Origin: Arctopsyche grandis
Taxonomy: Eukaryota; Arthropoda; Insecta; Trichoptera; Hydropsychidae
Direction: 5' to 3'
Assembly (NCBI RefSeq): GCF_051622035.1
Contig: NC_135356.1
Location: 11,704,079 to 11,768,078 of the forward strand
DNA length: 64,000 nt
The notes under the pieces were generated by a model. The model saw only the letters and a list, made by a program, of their open reading frames with translations, was not told where the DNA came from and ran no database searches. Shown here piece after piece: positions 48,553 through 60,640 of the stretch. A program made the translations under genes and the position numbers. Positions within the stretch are counted from its first letter, which is position 1. Each line of letters opens with the position of its first letter.

Positions 48553-49982
48553 TAGGGTTGCCATAATTGTCAAGCATTGATATGGGACATTTAAGTGCTA
48601 CATAAATAAAACATGGAAAAGTAGGTAGGAAATAGTTTATTTGAAAAAAATAGTCTTTTTTAGCCCAATCGTATTTTAACGATGATTTAACTTTTTTAAT
48701 TAAATCGTTTTCCTCTTTTACATGATGATAAAATTGGGCGCAAGTCATTTTAAAATTATACTGGTAAACCAAAATTGTCTCAACTGCCAGCTTATTTCTT
48801 TCATCCGACCATTGTGTTGACATCAGGGAAAATATTCTCTCCACATTGACATTGTGGGCTGGAATGGCAAATATATACTCACATAGTTTTATTAAACATG
48901 ACTTCTGTTCAATATGCTTGGTATCTCTAAAAAACTTCAGCCATTTCTCTTCCATACTCAATTTCAGCGTTGTCTCCCAGTTTTCGTTGGTATTATTTTT
49001 ATTTAAAAAATCTTTTAAATATACGAACTGGTTGAAAAGAAGATCATTGTTTCCAACATCGATGTTCCTTACTTGCAAATATTCAATGGTTCGTTCTATT
49101 TCCCCCCCATTCAGGAACTTGCTTCGGAGTCATCCAATCGAAAGCATTAAATTTTTTGAATGATTGGGACCACTTATCAATATATTCCACAGCAGTGCTA
49201 AAGAAATCGACAGTCTGTTTTTCGAAAGTTTCCACTTTGGCACTGTTTCCAGAATCAAGCTTTAAGAGATTTAAGATTTTTTTTGTCGTCATTCCAATAA
49301 AATTGGATTTTTTTCTATCGATCATATGTCGTTTTGCCTCTTCTAATAAAGACTTTACTTCCAGGACTGTGATGTTTGATTTTTTAATTTGAGATTCAAA
49401 TGTATTGAGCTGTGAATGCAAGAAGCAAAAATAAGCTTCAATCATTGGATCATCAAAAAAATCTTTAAGGGCTTTTGGTGGTCTGTCTTCGTTAGCGAAA
49501 AAATCTTTTAATGGCTGCCACAGATTCAATATTCTTTCAATTGCAGGTAAAAGTGATAACCACCTGGTCCCAACGTAGGATAATAAGTTTTGGTAGGCAA
49601 CACCAACATATTCACAAAAGTCTTTGAGTTTTTCAGTCCTCACGGTGTAAATGTTAAAGTACTTGAATATCTTGACGACTATTGATTCAACGTCGACAGT
49701 CAAAACATCAGCGGCTATTCATAGAGTGTTATGCAAAACGTGTGCTAGACATCCTATGCCTTCAATATCTCTTTCCAATTAAGAATTCAGTCTAAAAAAA
49801 CATTATTTCTTCCAGCTCGGTCTAGACCTCCAAAGTTAGTGTTCGTATTATCTCCACAAAAAACGATAAGCTTATCCATGGGAATATTTCAGTTTAGGGA
49901 GAAAACGGGACAAATTGTAAAACGGGACCGGGTAGTGAAATACGGGACATGTTCCGTATATACGGGACGTATGGCAACCCTA
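48553..49982 (-). mobile_element. hAT transposon, 1430 bp, perfect target duplication
   Basis: Ends TAGGGTTGCCATA and TATGGCAACCCTA are inverted. CGTATACA flanks both sides (48545-48552, 49983-49990). The body carries the C-terminal two thirds of a minus-strand hAT transposase, so the element is internally deleted. Confidence 0.95.
48580..49880 (-). pseudogene. hAT transposase, incomplete
   Basis: Minus frames 49703-49083 and 49078-48539 carry YVGTRWLSLLPAIERILNLW and the C-terminal dimerisation domain (AHNVNVERIFSLMSTQWSDE). A frame change occurs near 49080. Upstream, around 49740-49880, remnants resemble the CLAHVLHN and DNTNTNFGG segments of the catalytic domain. The N-terminal zinc finger is missing. 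Confidence 0.85.
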
Positions 49983-49990
49983 CGTATACA

Positions 49991-50409
49991 TATATATGTA
50001 TCTGCGGGATAGTGGTTTAATTTTAGAAGCGTTTATTTATTGTTTGATCTATAATTGTAATATTATTACCTTAATTGTAAACTTTTTAAATGAAAATTGT
50101 TATAAAAAAAATGCATTTTCTTTTGAAACTACTATAAAATCAACTGTAAAAAATTCTAAACCAAAAATAAGGTTGACGAAACAGTTTTAAACTCTTGGAA
50201 AAATGTAATTTTGGACTTGTAATAAATTAGGGCAGTGAAATGTTAGTATTGTGTGTGGTTTACCGAGCAGTTACAATTTAAACGACTACTCGTTCCGAAT
50301 ACATGTATAATACTAAGAGGAATCTGTATAGCTTTTTGAATATTACCGGTATTGCTTTGAATATACATATGTACATATCTTCCTTGTGGGAAAATGCTCA
50401 AAGGTTATC
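49991..50409. other. gene-free interval
   Basis: AT-rich; nothing recognised. Confidence 0.45.
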
Positions 50410-50755
50410 TAAAGCCGGGTACTCACTTGCGAACTGTAACTGGGTGGATACAGTAGCACTCGGTAGATGAGTATTTAACGTCTTCATCAACACAAGCCGA
50501 TGGTGCGAGCCCCCATTTCATTCAGTATTCATTCGGAGCTTGGGCTAACGAGATGTGCAATTCGCCATTGTGCAAATATACTGATTTGAAATCCACTGGA
50601 GGCTCGCCACTTCAAACACTGTCCTTTAATTCGTTGCAAAAACTGACATAGTGATGGATTGCTGCGAGCTTACCTTGGCGGCTCGCAAACCAATAAAGCA
50701 TCTACATGGTTACCGTATCGACTCGGCTACAGCAAGTGCATAATTACCCGGCTTA
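50410..50755. mobile_element. MITE with AAGCCGGGTA ends
   Basis: Left AAAGCCGGGTACTCACTTGC and right GCAAGTGCATAATTACCCGG then CTT are inverted with a small internal gap. The interior is GC-richer than its surroundings. The target duplication is not clear. Confidence 0.75.
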
Positions 50756-51116
50756 AGAAATACTGAATTACTTCTTTTGTAACTGTGCTTTAATCATATT
50801 TAATGTTGACTTCAAATAATTTTCCTTTTTGATTCAGAATTGCTACCAAACCTACGATGTTTTCACCTCACGAAAGCATATTTCCAAAATTCTATTAGAC
50901 GTGTTAATTGTATTGGAAACAAATACGCACACATACATTGAAACTATATTAGTGATCAATATCTTATATGTTGAATATTATCTTATATATTTATAATATT
51001 ATCAATATCTTTTTTGTTGAATGTTTTTTCGAGGGAAGAAAGCATTCCCCTTTATTTGCAAATCTCAAATCTTGATATAAGGTATGTCTTTATGAGATAA
51101 AAACGGTGTATATAGT
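50756..51116. other. gene-free interval
   Basis: AT-rich; nothing recognised. Confidence 0.4.
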
Positions 51117-51965
51117 ATTAAAAAAATTGTCAATTACATTTAAGTTGGAATAAATATAATATGTTTTATTAACTAGCGTGATTCACTTCTATCTTGTTCG
51201 GGTCGTAAAAGATCAACAGAGTCAAGTCTTCCTTTTTAGTATTTGCTTTAATTAATAGTATTACAATATATGTCAAATAGTCTGAAATTTCAAATTTTTT
51301 AAAATCAAATTGTCTCAAAATCAAATGTCAAGCCCTTGTCCTATTTACAAAAAAATTATATAAAAACATACATATACATATATAAGTTCTCCATCGAAAA
51401 CGATTTGGTCACATGTGGTATGAGCATTAAAGAATTAATAATGAAAAATCATGTTTTTTACAAATTCACATATTTAAAGATAATTTTAAAACAAGATTTG
51501 TGTATGTATTCAGGTACCAAAATTTAAAATTAAACCTAATATATCAAAATGGACAAACCCTATTAAAAAAAATGTCAATTACATTTAAGGTGGAACAAAT
51601 ATAATATATTTTAATAACTTGTGTGATTCATTTCTATTTTATTCGGGGCTGTGAAGTCAGAGTCGTAAAAGATCAATGGAGTCAAGACTTCTCAAATTTC
51701 AATTTTTTTATTATCAAATGTCAACTCCACAGCCCTTGTTTTATTTACAAAAAAATTATAACATATAAAGGTTCTACATCGAAAAGGATATAGTCATATG
51801 TGGTATGAGCATTAAAGAATTAATAATAAAAAATCATGTTTTTTACAAATTCATATATTTAAAGATACATGTGATATGAGCATTAAAGAATAAATAATGA
51901 AAAATCATGTTTTTTACAAATTCACATATTTAAAGATAATTTAAAATTAACAAGCCCTATATAAC
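51117..51965. repeat. tandemly duplicated 3' flank of gene copy A
   Basis: A segment with GTCAATTACATTTAAG, GTCGTAAAAGATCAA and ATGAGCATTAAAGAATTAAT occurs at 51127-51480 and 51571-51860, and in part at 51868-51955. The downstream flank of copy B has only one such segment, so the extra copies arose after the inverted duplication. Confidence 0.78.
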
Positions 51966-53330
51966 ACAGTCACTGTGTAATTTAACATGTTAATTAATTA
52001 AAAAAATATCTAGTATTCACCTTAAGTAAAAATTATCAGTAGAAATCAAAAAATAACAGTTTAATATAATGTCAACTGATTATTTGGATCGATGGCAGCT
52101 GACTGGCCGCCATTGCGCACAATGAAAAAAATGCCATCGTAGTGCATTCTGCGATCGCCTCTTCTAAAATTGCACAAAACTCATTTAAAAACAAGAAACA
52201 TTTAAAAACATTAACATTAAGAAAGAGACGTACCTCACGAACAAATGCCCGTTTGAGTTCAACGAGGCAGTACATTGGAATTGCTGATTTTTGATCGAAA
52301 CGGTCCCTTGAGTCGGATTTAAACATATTTCATATGTATAGGCGTCATGATAAATCCTGAAAGAATCGTTGAGTCAATTTGATAATTTGATCGCAATAAT
52401 TTCAACCAACTTTACCAACCTGATGTTTTCGTTCGACGACTGGCTTATATGAACGTTGCCGACTTTCCAATTTTCATGATTGATGTTGCTTAACCAGTAT
52501 TGAGATGCGTGCATAACCGACCAAGCATTATTAATAGAACCCCAGCCATAATGAGAATTGCTGAAAACGATACACAACTTTATTGCTCTTACACACAATT
52601 ATTGTTCGTAACTATCTTAATCATACATAGCCAAATTTCATACAAGTAAAACGCCTTCGTAGTGAGATCATTCTCCATTAATAAAAACCAATCGAAAGTA
52701 GTTTTTGTACCGCCAGCATCCAGTAGGTATGTTACGGCGTGGTCATCCGTAGTGAAAGACACACCTTTCTTCCACATTTTTGCATATCTAAAACGTTTCG
52801 CACACGCTAGAAACAATATCTATTACTTTTTAAAACGATCATACACACATGATTGGTTTTACCGAATTCCTCTTATATTAGCGGCTTGTATTTCTACTTG
52901 TGATGTGCATTCGAACACTTTTCCTTTGGGGTGTTCCATGACTGACATGGTTCCGCAAGCGGAAATTGCCACTTTTATGCCGTATTCCAAATTCGCAAGA
53001 TATACTGCTCCATCGACGGTTAATTCAAGGCTGAAATTGTCATTGTATAATAATTAGAATAGAAACGGTGAGTACTAAGAAAAGTGATTGAGATGACTCA
53101 CATGTGTCCCTTCAAAAGTATAAATATTGTTCCTTGTTCTGAGATCTGTATTCCCGGCACCTATTTGAATTCAATATACAATTAATTTAGTACAATTCAT
53201 GTGTAATATTGATACTTATATTATTTGCATACTATGGTGCATATTCCTTCGTCGTACGACATTCTATGATAGATCCTTAAACGTTGAAACCAGAATGAAT
53301 TATTGAATATCTGTTTTTATTATAATCATG
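51380..53330 (-). repeat. inverted-duplication arm A
   Basis: This arm is the reverse complement of 56655-58175, covering six exons, introns and both flanks. The outer limit is the string near 51385 (AAGTTCTCCATCGAAAACGA), matched at 58160. The inner limit is about 53330, matched at 56655. By eye introns are about 88% identical. Confidence 0.87.
52061..53160 (-). CDS. unrecognised conserved beta-rich gene, copy A (3' exons)
   Basis: Six exons, minus strand: 53160-53102, 53030-52863, 52787-52644, 52560-52420, 52356-52234, 52163-52061; 245 codons, all GT-AG, no breaks. The protein opens VPGIQISEQGTIFILLKGHI and ends GGQSAAIDPNNQLTLY. Recurrent hairpin-like strands (LELTVDGAVYLANLEYGIKV, VGNVHISQSSNENIRIY, CTASLNSNGHLFVRRGDRRM) suggest a beta-rich repeat. 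The style recalls repeats in ciliary proteins such as SPAG17, but I cannot confirm that. Exon lengths equal those of copy B exactly. The first exon has a splice acceptor with an in-frame stop just upstream and no Met, so at least one further 5' exon is needed; none is visible in the 3.3-kb spacer. It may be a 5'-truncated duplicate whose frame is still open. Confidence 0.75.
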
Positions 53331-55070
53331 AAAAGCCGGTTTTTAATTATTTTTTTAATTTTAATTGAAATTGTTCTATTTATATCTACAATATACGAGT
53401 AGGATTCGATCCGTGAAAGAACTTGTGGCAATGATAGCTAATGACTCGTTCAGTGCTGATAAGTCACGTTAAGTTAAAGAAATTTGTGACGACGTTTAAC
53501 AAAGTACAAACTATAACCATCAAAGTTGCCAGTCATTCGGATTTTGACGGGAATGTCCCGATTTAGTAACCAGTCCCGCGTTCCGAAATGCAGTCTGTAA
53601 ATCCTGGTTTACAAAGAATTTTTTAAAATCTAACTAATGGGTACATCGATACAAAATACGTAGCTGCAAACATCGTATGCATCGTTTCCGCAATCCTAGG
53701 ATTCCCCCACAAGTACATACATGGATATGTGAGAAATGGATAATTGAATTATTAGTCACAAAGACAATTTTTGCCATTAAAATCGCGAATACACAATATT
53801 CGGCACTCAAGTTCTCGTTAGTATGATGGACTTTTCGGCTGCCAGATGTTCCGTCATAAACATTTTAGTGACTTTGTGACCAGTAATCACCGAGACGAGA
53901 AATGATGGATACAGAGCCAAAAAGCTAAGAAAACATTTTAAACTTTTCAATTCTCCCACTTAAATACAAAAACAGAAAGAATTTTTACTTTAAAAACGAT
54001 GGCAAGACGGAATTTTAAGGTGTCATATAAAGAGTTGGGTGAAATTTTAAAGAAAAATAAGATTCAAATTAATTTTAAATGCTTGTGCGATGACGAGTAA
54101 TTTCATCGAGCGTTATCTCTATAAATATAATACATTAATAATGAAATAATATTCACTGAATTAATAAAATCACATACTATAAAAGTTATAATCGCCCAGG
54201 CTGGAAATTGAATCTTTGGCTGTCGAATACATTACATATGCTGTCGGTTTTTCCCCGAACATGTATTTACATATATGTACACTCATTCAAATGGTTCGGT
54301 GATTATTATTGGTCACAAAGTTATTAAAATCTCTATAACGGAACATCTTTCAGCCGAAAAGTCCATCGTACTAACGATAACTATCATACTAACCCGTGTA
54401 AGTATATACGCGAGAAGGGGCTTTCAACACAAGAAATAGTAAAAATAGGATTCGTTCGTTTCATAAATTAAAACAAAATAGTGAATCAATATCTATGCTG
54501 CAAATAACTTGCGAGCGTACGACAGGACAAGATGTTTATAATAAAATTATGTTTCTTCATATTTAGAACAATTTAAAATATCATAGGAGTTACATATGTA
54601 TGTGTACGGATGTTGCTCCGTCAATGGTTAGGGTTATTTAAAGTATTTGTTACCCTTGGTCTCTTGCAAAGACAAGAAGCCCTAATATTATATCTTCGCA
54701 CAGTTTTTTTTTTATTAAATAGAGAATCATCTAGTTAAAAAAAAAACCAGCAGCACTGAAACTTATACTAGATAAATTTCATCAAATCGAGACCGTTAAA
54801 AACACACATTTTTAAAAAATTATGGAAGTTATGGAAGTAGTTATGGAAGCTACATAAGTACAAATGTTTGCCTTTTCACACTCGAGTCAGGTGGTAGGGG
54901 TAAAGTTGTATGCCTTCATAAAACTTTGAATGAATTGTTTATCTTTTTCCGAAATTAAGGTATGAATGCTTTTGTAAAATATCTACAGAATAATGATTAG
55001 TGTGCTAAAATTGCATATTTATTAGGTATTTTTAATTTCTTTAATAACGTTAGCACAAGCGTTCAAAAGT

Positions 55071-55199
55071 CCTGTTCTTTTTATTAATAAATAAAAACTA
55101 TGAAAAAATACGCGTTTTCTTGAATACACATACTATTACGTACAAATTGGTAGATTTCCCGTTTTGAGGACAAAAATAAATCGTCACATTAATCATATC
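55071..55199. mobile_element. hAT terminal segment, left-pointing
   Basis: Nearly exact reverse complement of 56039-56152, including CTATGAAAAAATACGCGTTT and CCCGTTTTGAGGACAAAAAT. It is probably the terminal part of a decayed hAT. Confidence 0.75.
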
Positions 55200-56038
55200 T
55201 GCATACATAGATAACGTTTATACATACAAACTGCTTCTTTTGGAAATACAATATAAACATTGAAATTGTTCATAATTTATACCATCTCCTACTCGTCCCC
55301 TACGAGCAGACATCGTTTATGGCCCGTGCGAATTCCTCCCTATCATGGGCAAGCCGAAACAATTTTTCGAGTCCGAGTCCCATCCATGACCTGAATTTGG
55401 GTCTCTGGACTTGACCCAGCCGGGTAGCATCGGCCAACATATGACTTAAAAACCCGGATTCTGGGTACGTATTTAAAATTTCGATGGTTAACGTAAAAAT
55501 TCAAAATGAGTTTCAGTCGATACGTTGAAAATATCCAAATATGTGTTATTTATGTACATGATTCATATATGTACATATGTATGACCTTTATTTGCTCGAG
55601 AACTTGATTTTATGACCTCTGAGCAAACTGGGAGCGATGGAAAGGTACCGAAAGCAATATAGCGTATGTACTGAAATTTGGCTAAATTTAGAATTTCACC
55701 CGTATACAGTGTACACATTTGCCTCTTCGAAAGCGAAGTAAGCTTTCGATTTTTATTATTATGTAGAATTTTGCCTTAGACTACTCAGACAATCGTTTCA
55801 ACATTATCATATCTGATTTCGTTAACGGTAAGTACTTTATTTTAATTATTTCTTGTAATTCTCTTAAAAAAATCAGTTTCATTCTTGACCGAAAATAAGT
55901 ATATGTAGTTTTCATTATATTTTTTGGAAAACTACAAAATCCTATAATAATAATGATAGTAATAAAGGGACACAAAATCACATATTTGCTAAATGTGCCG
56001 ATAATATTGTATTCCTCTAGCGAGATACATATGTATAT

Positions 56039-56152
56039 CTAATGTGACCATTTATTTTTGTCCTCAAAACGGGACATCTACCAATTTTTACATATGTGTA
56101 TACAAGAAAACGCGTATTTTTTCATAGTTTTTTTTATTAATAAAAAGAACAG
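56039..56152. mobile_element. hAT terminal segment, right-pointing
   Basis: Starts AATGTGACCATTTATTTTTG then TCCTCAAAACGGGACA and leads into a hAT transposase C-terminus at 56215. It is inverted with respect to 55071-55199. Confidence 0.75.
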
Positions 56153-56214
56153 GAATGTTGATGAAGAATGTTTTTCTGATGAACAAATTTTCTTAAGTAT
56201 TACTGGGTTTGCTT

Positions 56215-56368
56215 TTAAATAAGAATGAAATTCTTGGCAGGATTTCTTAAAATTGATTTTATTAACAACATCGCTTTAAGAACTGCGACTTGCAATTGCG
56301 TATTCATCTGTGAAAAGACTCTTTCTACGGCTGCATTAGTTCCGGGCAGGCATAAAATGTATTCAACA

Positions 56369-56370
<2 letters not shown>
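56215..56370 (-). pseudogene. hAT C-terminal dimerisation fragment
   Basis: The minus frame reads EYILCLPGTNAAVERVFSQM, the conserved hAT C-terminal motif, then NTQLQVAVLKAMLLIK. The rest of the transposase is replaced by a TA tract. Confidence 0.82.

Positions 56371-56452
<82 letters not shown>
56370..56452. repeat. (TA)n microsatellite
   Basis: About 40 TA units directly abutting the hAT fragment. Confidence 0.95.
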
Positions 56453-56456
<4 letters not shown>

Positions 56457-56654
56457 ATTCAATAAATATACTCACTAACGTGTATTTTTAGCGTATATTA
56501 TTTTAAAAATTTCAATTAAAATTAAAATTTTTTATTTAAATAAATAATAAAAACTAGCTTTTGTTTTCCTGTTTTTATCGAGCGTAACTCTTGTGGTGAA
56601 ACATTATAAAGGTAAATTTATACAATATATGTATTCCAATATAAAAACAGTGTA

Positions 56655-58175
56655 AATTTATACAATATAAAACAGACATTCAATAATTCATTCTGGTTTC
56701 AACGTTTCAAGGATCTATCATTCAATGTCGCGCGACGGAAGAATATGCACCGTATTCAAAGAATATGCAAATAAGTATCAATACTTTTTTACACATGAAT
56801 TGTACTAAATTAATTGTATATTGAATTCTATTAGGTGCCGGGAGTCCAAGTCTCACAACACGGAACAATATTTTTACTTTTGAAAGGACACATGTGAGTC
56901 ATCTCAATCAATTTTCTTTGTGCTCACCGTATTTAGACTAATTATACGATGACAATTTCAGACTTGAATTAACCATCGATGGAGGAGTGTATCTAGTGAA
57001 TTTGGAATACGGCATAAAAGTGGCAATTTCCGCTTGCGGAACCATGTCAGCCATGGAACATCCCAAAGGAAAAGTTTTCGAATACACATCGAAAGTAGAA
57101 ATACAAGCTGCTAACAAAAGAGGCATTAGGTAAAACCAATCATGTGTGTATGGTCGTTTTAAAAAGTAATAGATATTGTTTCTAGCGTGTGCGAAACGTT
57201 TTAGATATGCAAAAATGTGGAAGAAAGGCGTGTCTTTCACTACCGATGACCGCGCCGTAACATTCTTACTGGATGCTGGTGGTCCAAAAACCACTGTGGA
57301 TTGGTTTTTATTAATGGAGGACGATCTCAATTCGAAAGCATTTTATTTGTATGAAATTCAGCTATGTATGATCAAAATAGTTGAGAACATTAATAACGTT
57401 GTGTATCGTTTCCAGCAATTCTCAATATGGCAGGGGTTCCGTTAGTGACGCTGTGTCGCTTATGCACGGATCTCAATACTGGTTCAATGATTTCGATCAG
57501 GAAAATTGGAAAGTCGGCAACGTTCGTATAAGCCAGTCGTCGAATGGAAGCATCAGGTTGGTAAAATCGGTCGAAATTGTTGCGATGAAATTATCAAATT
57601 TACTCTATGTACGATTCTTTTAGGATTTATCACGACGCCCATACGTATAAAATATGTTTAAATCCGACTCAAGGGGCCGTTTCGATCAAAAATCCACAAT
57701 TTCAATGTACTGCCTCGTTGATCTCAAACGGGCATTTGTTCGTGAGGTACGTCTCTTTCTTAAAATGTTAATGGTTTGAGATGTTTCTAGTTTGTAAATG
57801 AGTTTTGTCCAATTTTAGAAAAGGCGATCGCAGAATGCACTACGATGGAAATTTATTCGTTGTGCGAAATGGTGGTCAATCAGCTGCCATCGATGAAAAT
57901 AATCAGTTGAAACTATATTAAACTCATTTTTACTTAATTTGAATACTAGATTTTTTTAATCAATTAATATGTTAAATTACAAAGTGACTGTACATATATA
58001 ATATATATAATATAATATAAGGTTTGTTCATTTTAAATTTTGGTACTCAATACACAAATCTTGTTGTAAATCTATATTTAAATATATGAATTGGTAAAAA
58101 ACATGATTTTTTTATTATTAATTCTTTAATGCTCATACCACATGTGAGCATATTGGTTTCGACGGAGAACTTATG
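56655..58175 (+). repeat. inverted-duplication arm B
   Basis: Reverse-complement partner of 51380-53330. It lacks the extra tandem flank units of arm A. Confidence 0.87.
56835..57921 (+). CDS. unrecognised conserved beta-rich gene, copy B (3' exons)
   Basis: Six exons: 56835-56893, 56962-57129, 57205-57348, 57416-57556, 57624-57746, 57819-57921; 245 codons, intact, GT-AG. It opens VPGVQVSQHGTIFLLLKGHI and ends GGQSAAIDENNQLKLY. Conserved blocks shared with copy A: LEYGIKVAISACGTMS, EHPKGKVFE, RYAKMWKKGVSFTTDD, ENWKVGNV, KGDRRMHYDG. About 47 of 245 residues differ from copy A by my count, and exon 4 is the most different (17 of 47). As in copy A, the first exon needs an upstream donor and no Met is available before it. 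Nothing like a signal peptide or membrane helix is seen. Confidence 0.75.
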
Positions 58176-58633
58176 TAGGTAGGTGCCAACAGTATGTACC
58201 TTGCCATATTGCTTGTCCCACTATCAATTTTTCGGTTTTGGTAAAAAAAATGAGAGTATTTTATTAAATAAAACAAAGAAATATGTTAATATGTATTATA
58301 AATTTGAGGATACACTTGATAACACTCTTTTGAGGATACACCATAGATGTAGAAGATGTTATTCTACGTCTATGGGATACACTCGATGCATTTCTTGCAT
58401 AATGAAAAAAAAGGGTCTGATTTTTTTTATATGGTCACGAGAAGTCACACAATAAATTAAGGAGTAATGTGTGTATACAAAAAAAAAGCATTCAGTTGAC
58501 AAGGTTGCTCTCAAATGGTTGCTCTCATCGATTATATTAAGTATTATTAATTTCATATATGTTTCATGTTCATTTTAAATGAACCTATGTATATATTTAC
58601 AGTATTTACATATTCATATATTAATAAAATAAT

Positions 58634-58840
58634 ATGTTAAACACAGAGAAACTGCAGGTCGTTGAAATGTGCGCCATTTTAACGAAACTAAGGCCGAAGC
58701 GAGTCGAGAATATTGACTTGGCAATAAAGAATGTTATTTATTACCGAGCCGCTTTCGAGCATTCCGAAAAAATAAAACAATTTGCGTCTGGATTTCTTTC
58801 AGTACAACGCAAAAATAAGTACCACGTTTCAAAGTTTTGA
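58634..58840 (+). CDS. small open frame of 68 aa, unrecognised, possibly a terminal exon
   Basis: The sequence after a good acceptor (AAACTGCAG at 58650-58658) reads VVEMCAILTKLRPKRVENID and KNVIYYRAAFEHSEKIKQFA, ending KYHVSKF and TGA. It has even codon use and mixed residues, unlike the Leu/Phe/Ile-rich frames around it, which hints at real coding sequence. It may be a terminal exon of an unseen gene or a transposon remnant. No family is recognised. Confidence 0.3.
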   Translation: MLNTEKLQVVEMCAILTKLRPKRVENIDLAIKNVIYYRAAFEHSEKIKQFASGFLSVQRKNKYHVSKF

Positions 58841-59015
58841 TGTGGTTTGTAATAAAACTGCCGAGTTAATTATGTACTTAGTTTTAATTAGATTTTTATA
58901 GACAAAGAGGTTTTTTGCGTAAAGGGCTCTAAAATATAGTGCTCTCAATATTGATTGCAACTAATTGATACTGAATGCATTTACATATGTGTATGTACAT
59001 ACATACATACATACA

Positions 59016-59470
59016 GCCAGCAGCGTGGCTCGGTCGTTAAGCTTCTGCTTAACACTGAGAGGCGCCGAGTTCGATCCCTTGAGCTGACCTCGATTGAAAA
59101 AAAAAATTTCTGAGTCTGTAATGCTGCTGGTCAGACCAGGATTTGTGACTCCTGGTTGATCGTTTCCTATCAGAGTTTGCCAATTTTCTCTGATTTCATT
59201 GTTGAAACGATTCCCGATTAAAAATTGGCTAAAAATCCTTCCTACCCACTATGTCACCACTATTTGAGTATGATTAATGTAAATATTACAATAAAAATGT
59301 ATGTACAATTCATAGATGTCTCGTTAATTGTCGAGTTTAAGTCAGTGTCTCGTAATTTAGCGACTTATATAATAAAAAATGCTGTATTGTTTGTAATTTG
59401 GCCAGGAAGGCGCATTGGGGTTTACCTGTAATGCCTTCCTGGTATGAAATAAAAATAAAAATAAATGAAA
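59016..59470 (+). mobile_element. tRNA-derived SINE, best-preserved copy
   Basis: A box GTGGCTCGGTCGTTAAGC and B box GAGTTCGATCCC lie about 30 bases apart. They are followed by a GAGTTTGCCAATTTTCTCTG core and an A-rich tail (AATAAAAATAAAAATAAATG). Copies are at 13183 and, inverted, at 32376. Confidence 0.87.
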
Positions 59471-60310
59471 TAAAATAAATACAAGTCGATAAAATAACAT
59501 ATTCGTTTACAGCGAGTCCATTTTTATTTATTAACAACCTCTTCTTACTTTCACTAACGACTTTTTATATTAATAGCAAAGTATTTTTGATTTATACTTT
59601 TTATATTCAAGAAAGCTGTGATTGCAATTGGAGAAAAATGTGCGCGATCTCGGTTGCATACGTGCGATCTAACAAAAAAAAAAGCATTCTGCAGGTGCAT
59701 CGGACGGCATGGCTTCGTGTCAGGAAAGGGCGTTCCTATTTCATTGTTGATTCTTACGATGTTATTATTACGACAAGTTTCCCCTATATTTCTTCAAATA
59801 TGGGTTTGCCGTTTGCTGCATTTTTTTCGCATGTTAAGTACCATAAATAACCGCGCGCCGCATGCCTTCCTGTGGGATTTCACCCAATTGTCTTAATCGT
59901 GTCGTTATATGTACTTTGGAACAGTATTGTGCCCTTTATGAGTGACAGCCAATTTGGGAAAGAGATGGCTGGTGTAAAATGCGGTATATTTTATTTATCA
60001 GATAGTAAATTTGAGAAATTTAATTTGCCAAACAAACAATTACAAGGAAAATGTTATAACGTATAATGAAATCTCATAACGTGTAAAGATGCAATTATTG
60101 CTTTTCTTGAGGAGGTCAATCTTTTCAAAATTAATTTTGGTCGACGTACAAATTGGTATTTGGCCTGAAAACCTGGCCAAAATTTTTTTTTTTCATTTGT
60201 TGCCAGAAAATAGCTTTCTGTACTTATTACATGCGAGCTATTGCCGATTTTAAACAATTTTAAAACTGTTGATAATAATTCGAAATTCATCAAGTTTCGC
60301 AGGAGGGCAC
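59471..60310. other. gene-free interval
   Basis: No element ends or coding signal; overlapping short frames at 59587-59896 show no family. Confidence 0.4.
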
Positions 60311-60318
60311 CTTATAAC

Positions 60319-60451
60319 CAGAGGTAGGATAGCCAAGGGGCCGCTCATTGTTCCATTGTTGTAAATCTTTTGTAAAAAAGGTTCGGCAAACCTTAAACAA
60401 TGCATTTACAACATTTGAACAATACGCGGCACGCTCTGGGTCCGGGCTTTA
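60319..60451. mobile_element. hAT-type MITE, AGAGGTAGGA family (copy 3)
   Basis: Starts CAGAGGTAGGATAGCC and ends GGGTCCGGGCTTTA. CTTATAAC flanks both sides (60311-60318, 60452-60459) as a perfect 8-bp duplication. Confidence 0.93.
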
Positions 60452-60640
60452 CTTATAACAGTTACATACTAGTTTTTTTTTCTCAATCTTTGAATTTTTA
60501 AATGATAAGCCTTGCGGTGCTGCCTTTTATAGCTTTTGTAGATGCTTTCGGAACATAGACATGGCTGAATCCCTAGAAACTGGAATATAAAGAAAGAATG
60601 AAAATAAATAAGAAATTGGATTTCCAAAAGTATGTACGCT

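Larger units (their letters stand above)
53331..56654. other. spacer between the inverted gene copies
   Basis: Holds two opposed copies of the CGGTGATTA repeat (53753-53905 and 54295-54405), an orphan hAT-like end near 53520, two inverted hAT termini (55071-55199, 56039-56152), a hAT fragment and a TA tract. No exon similar to the flanking genes or other coding sequence was found. Confidence 0.6.
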
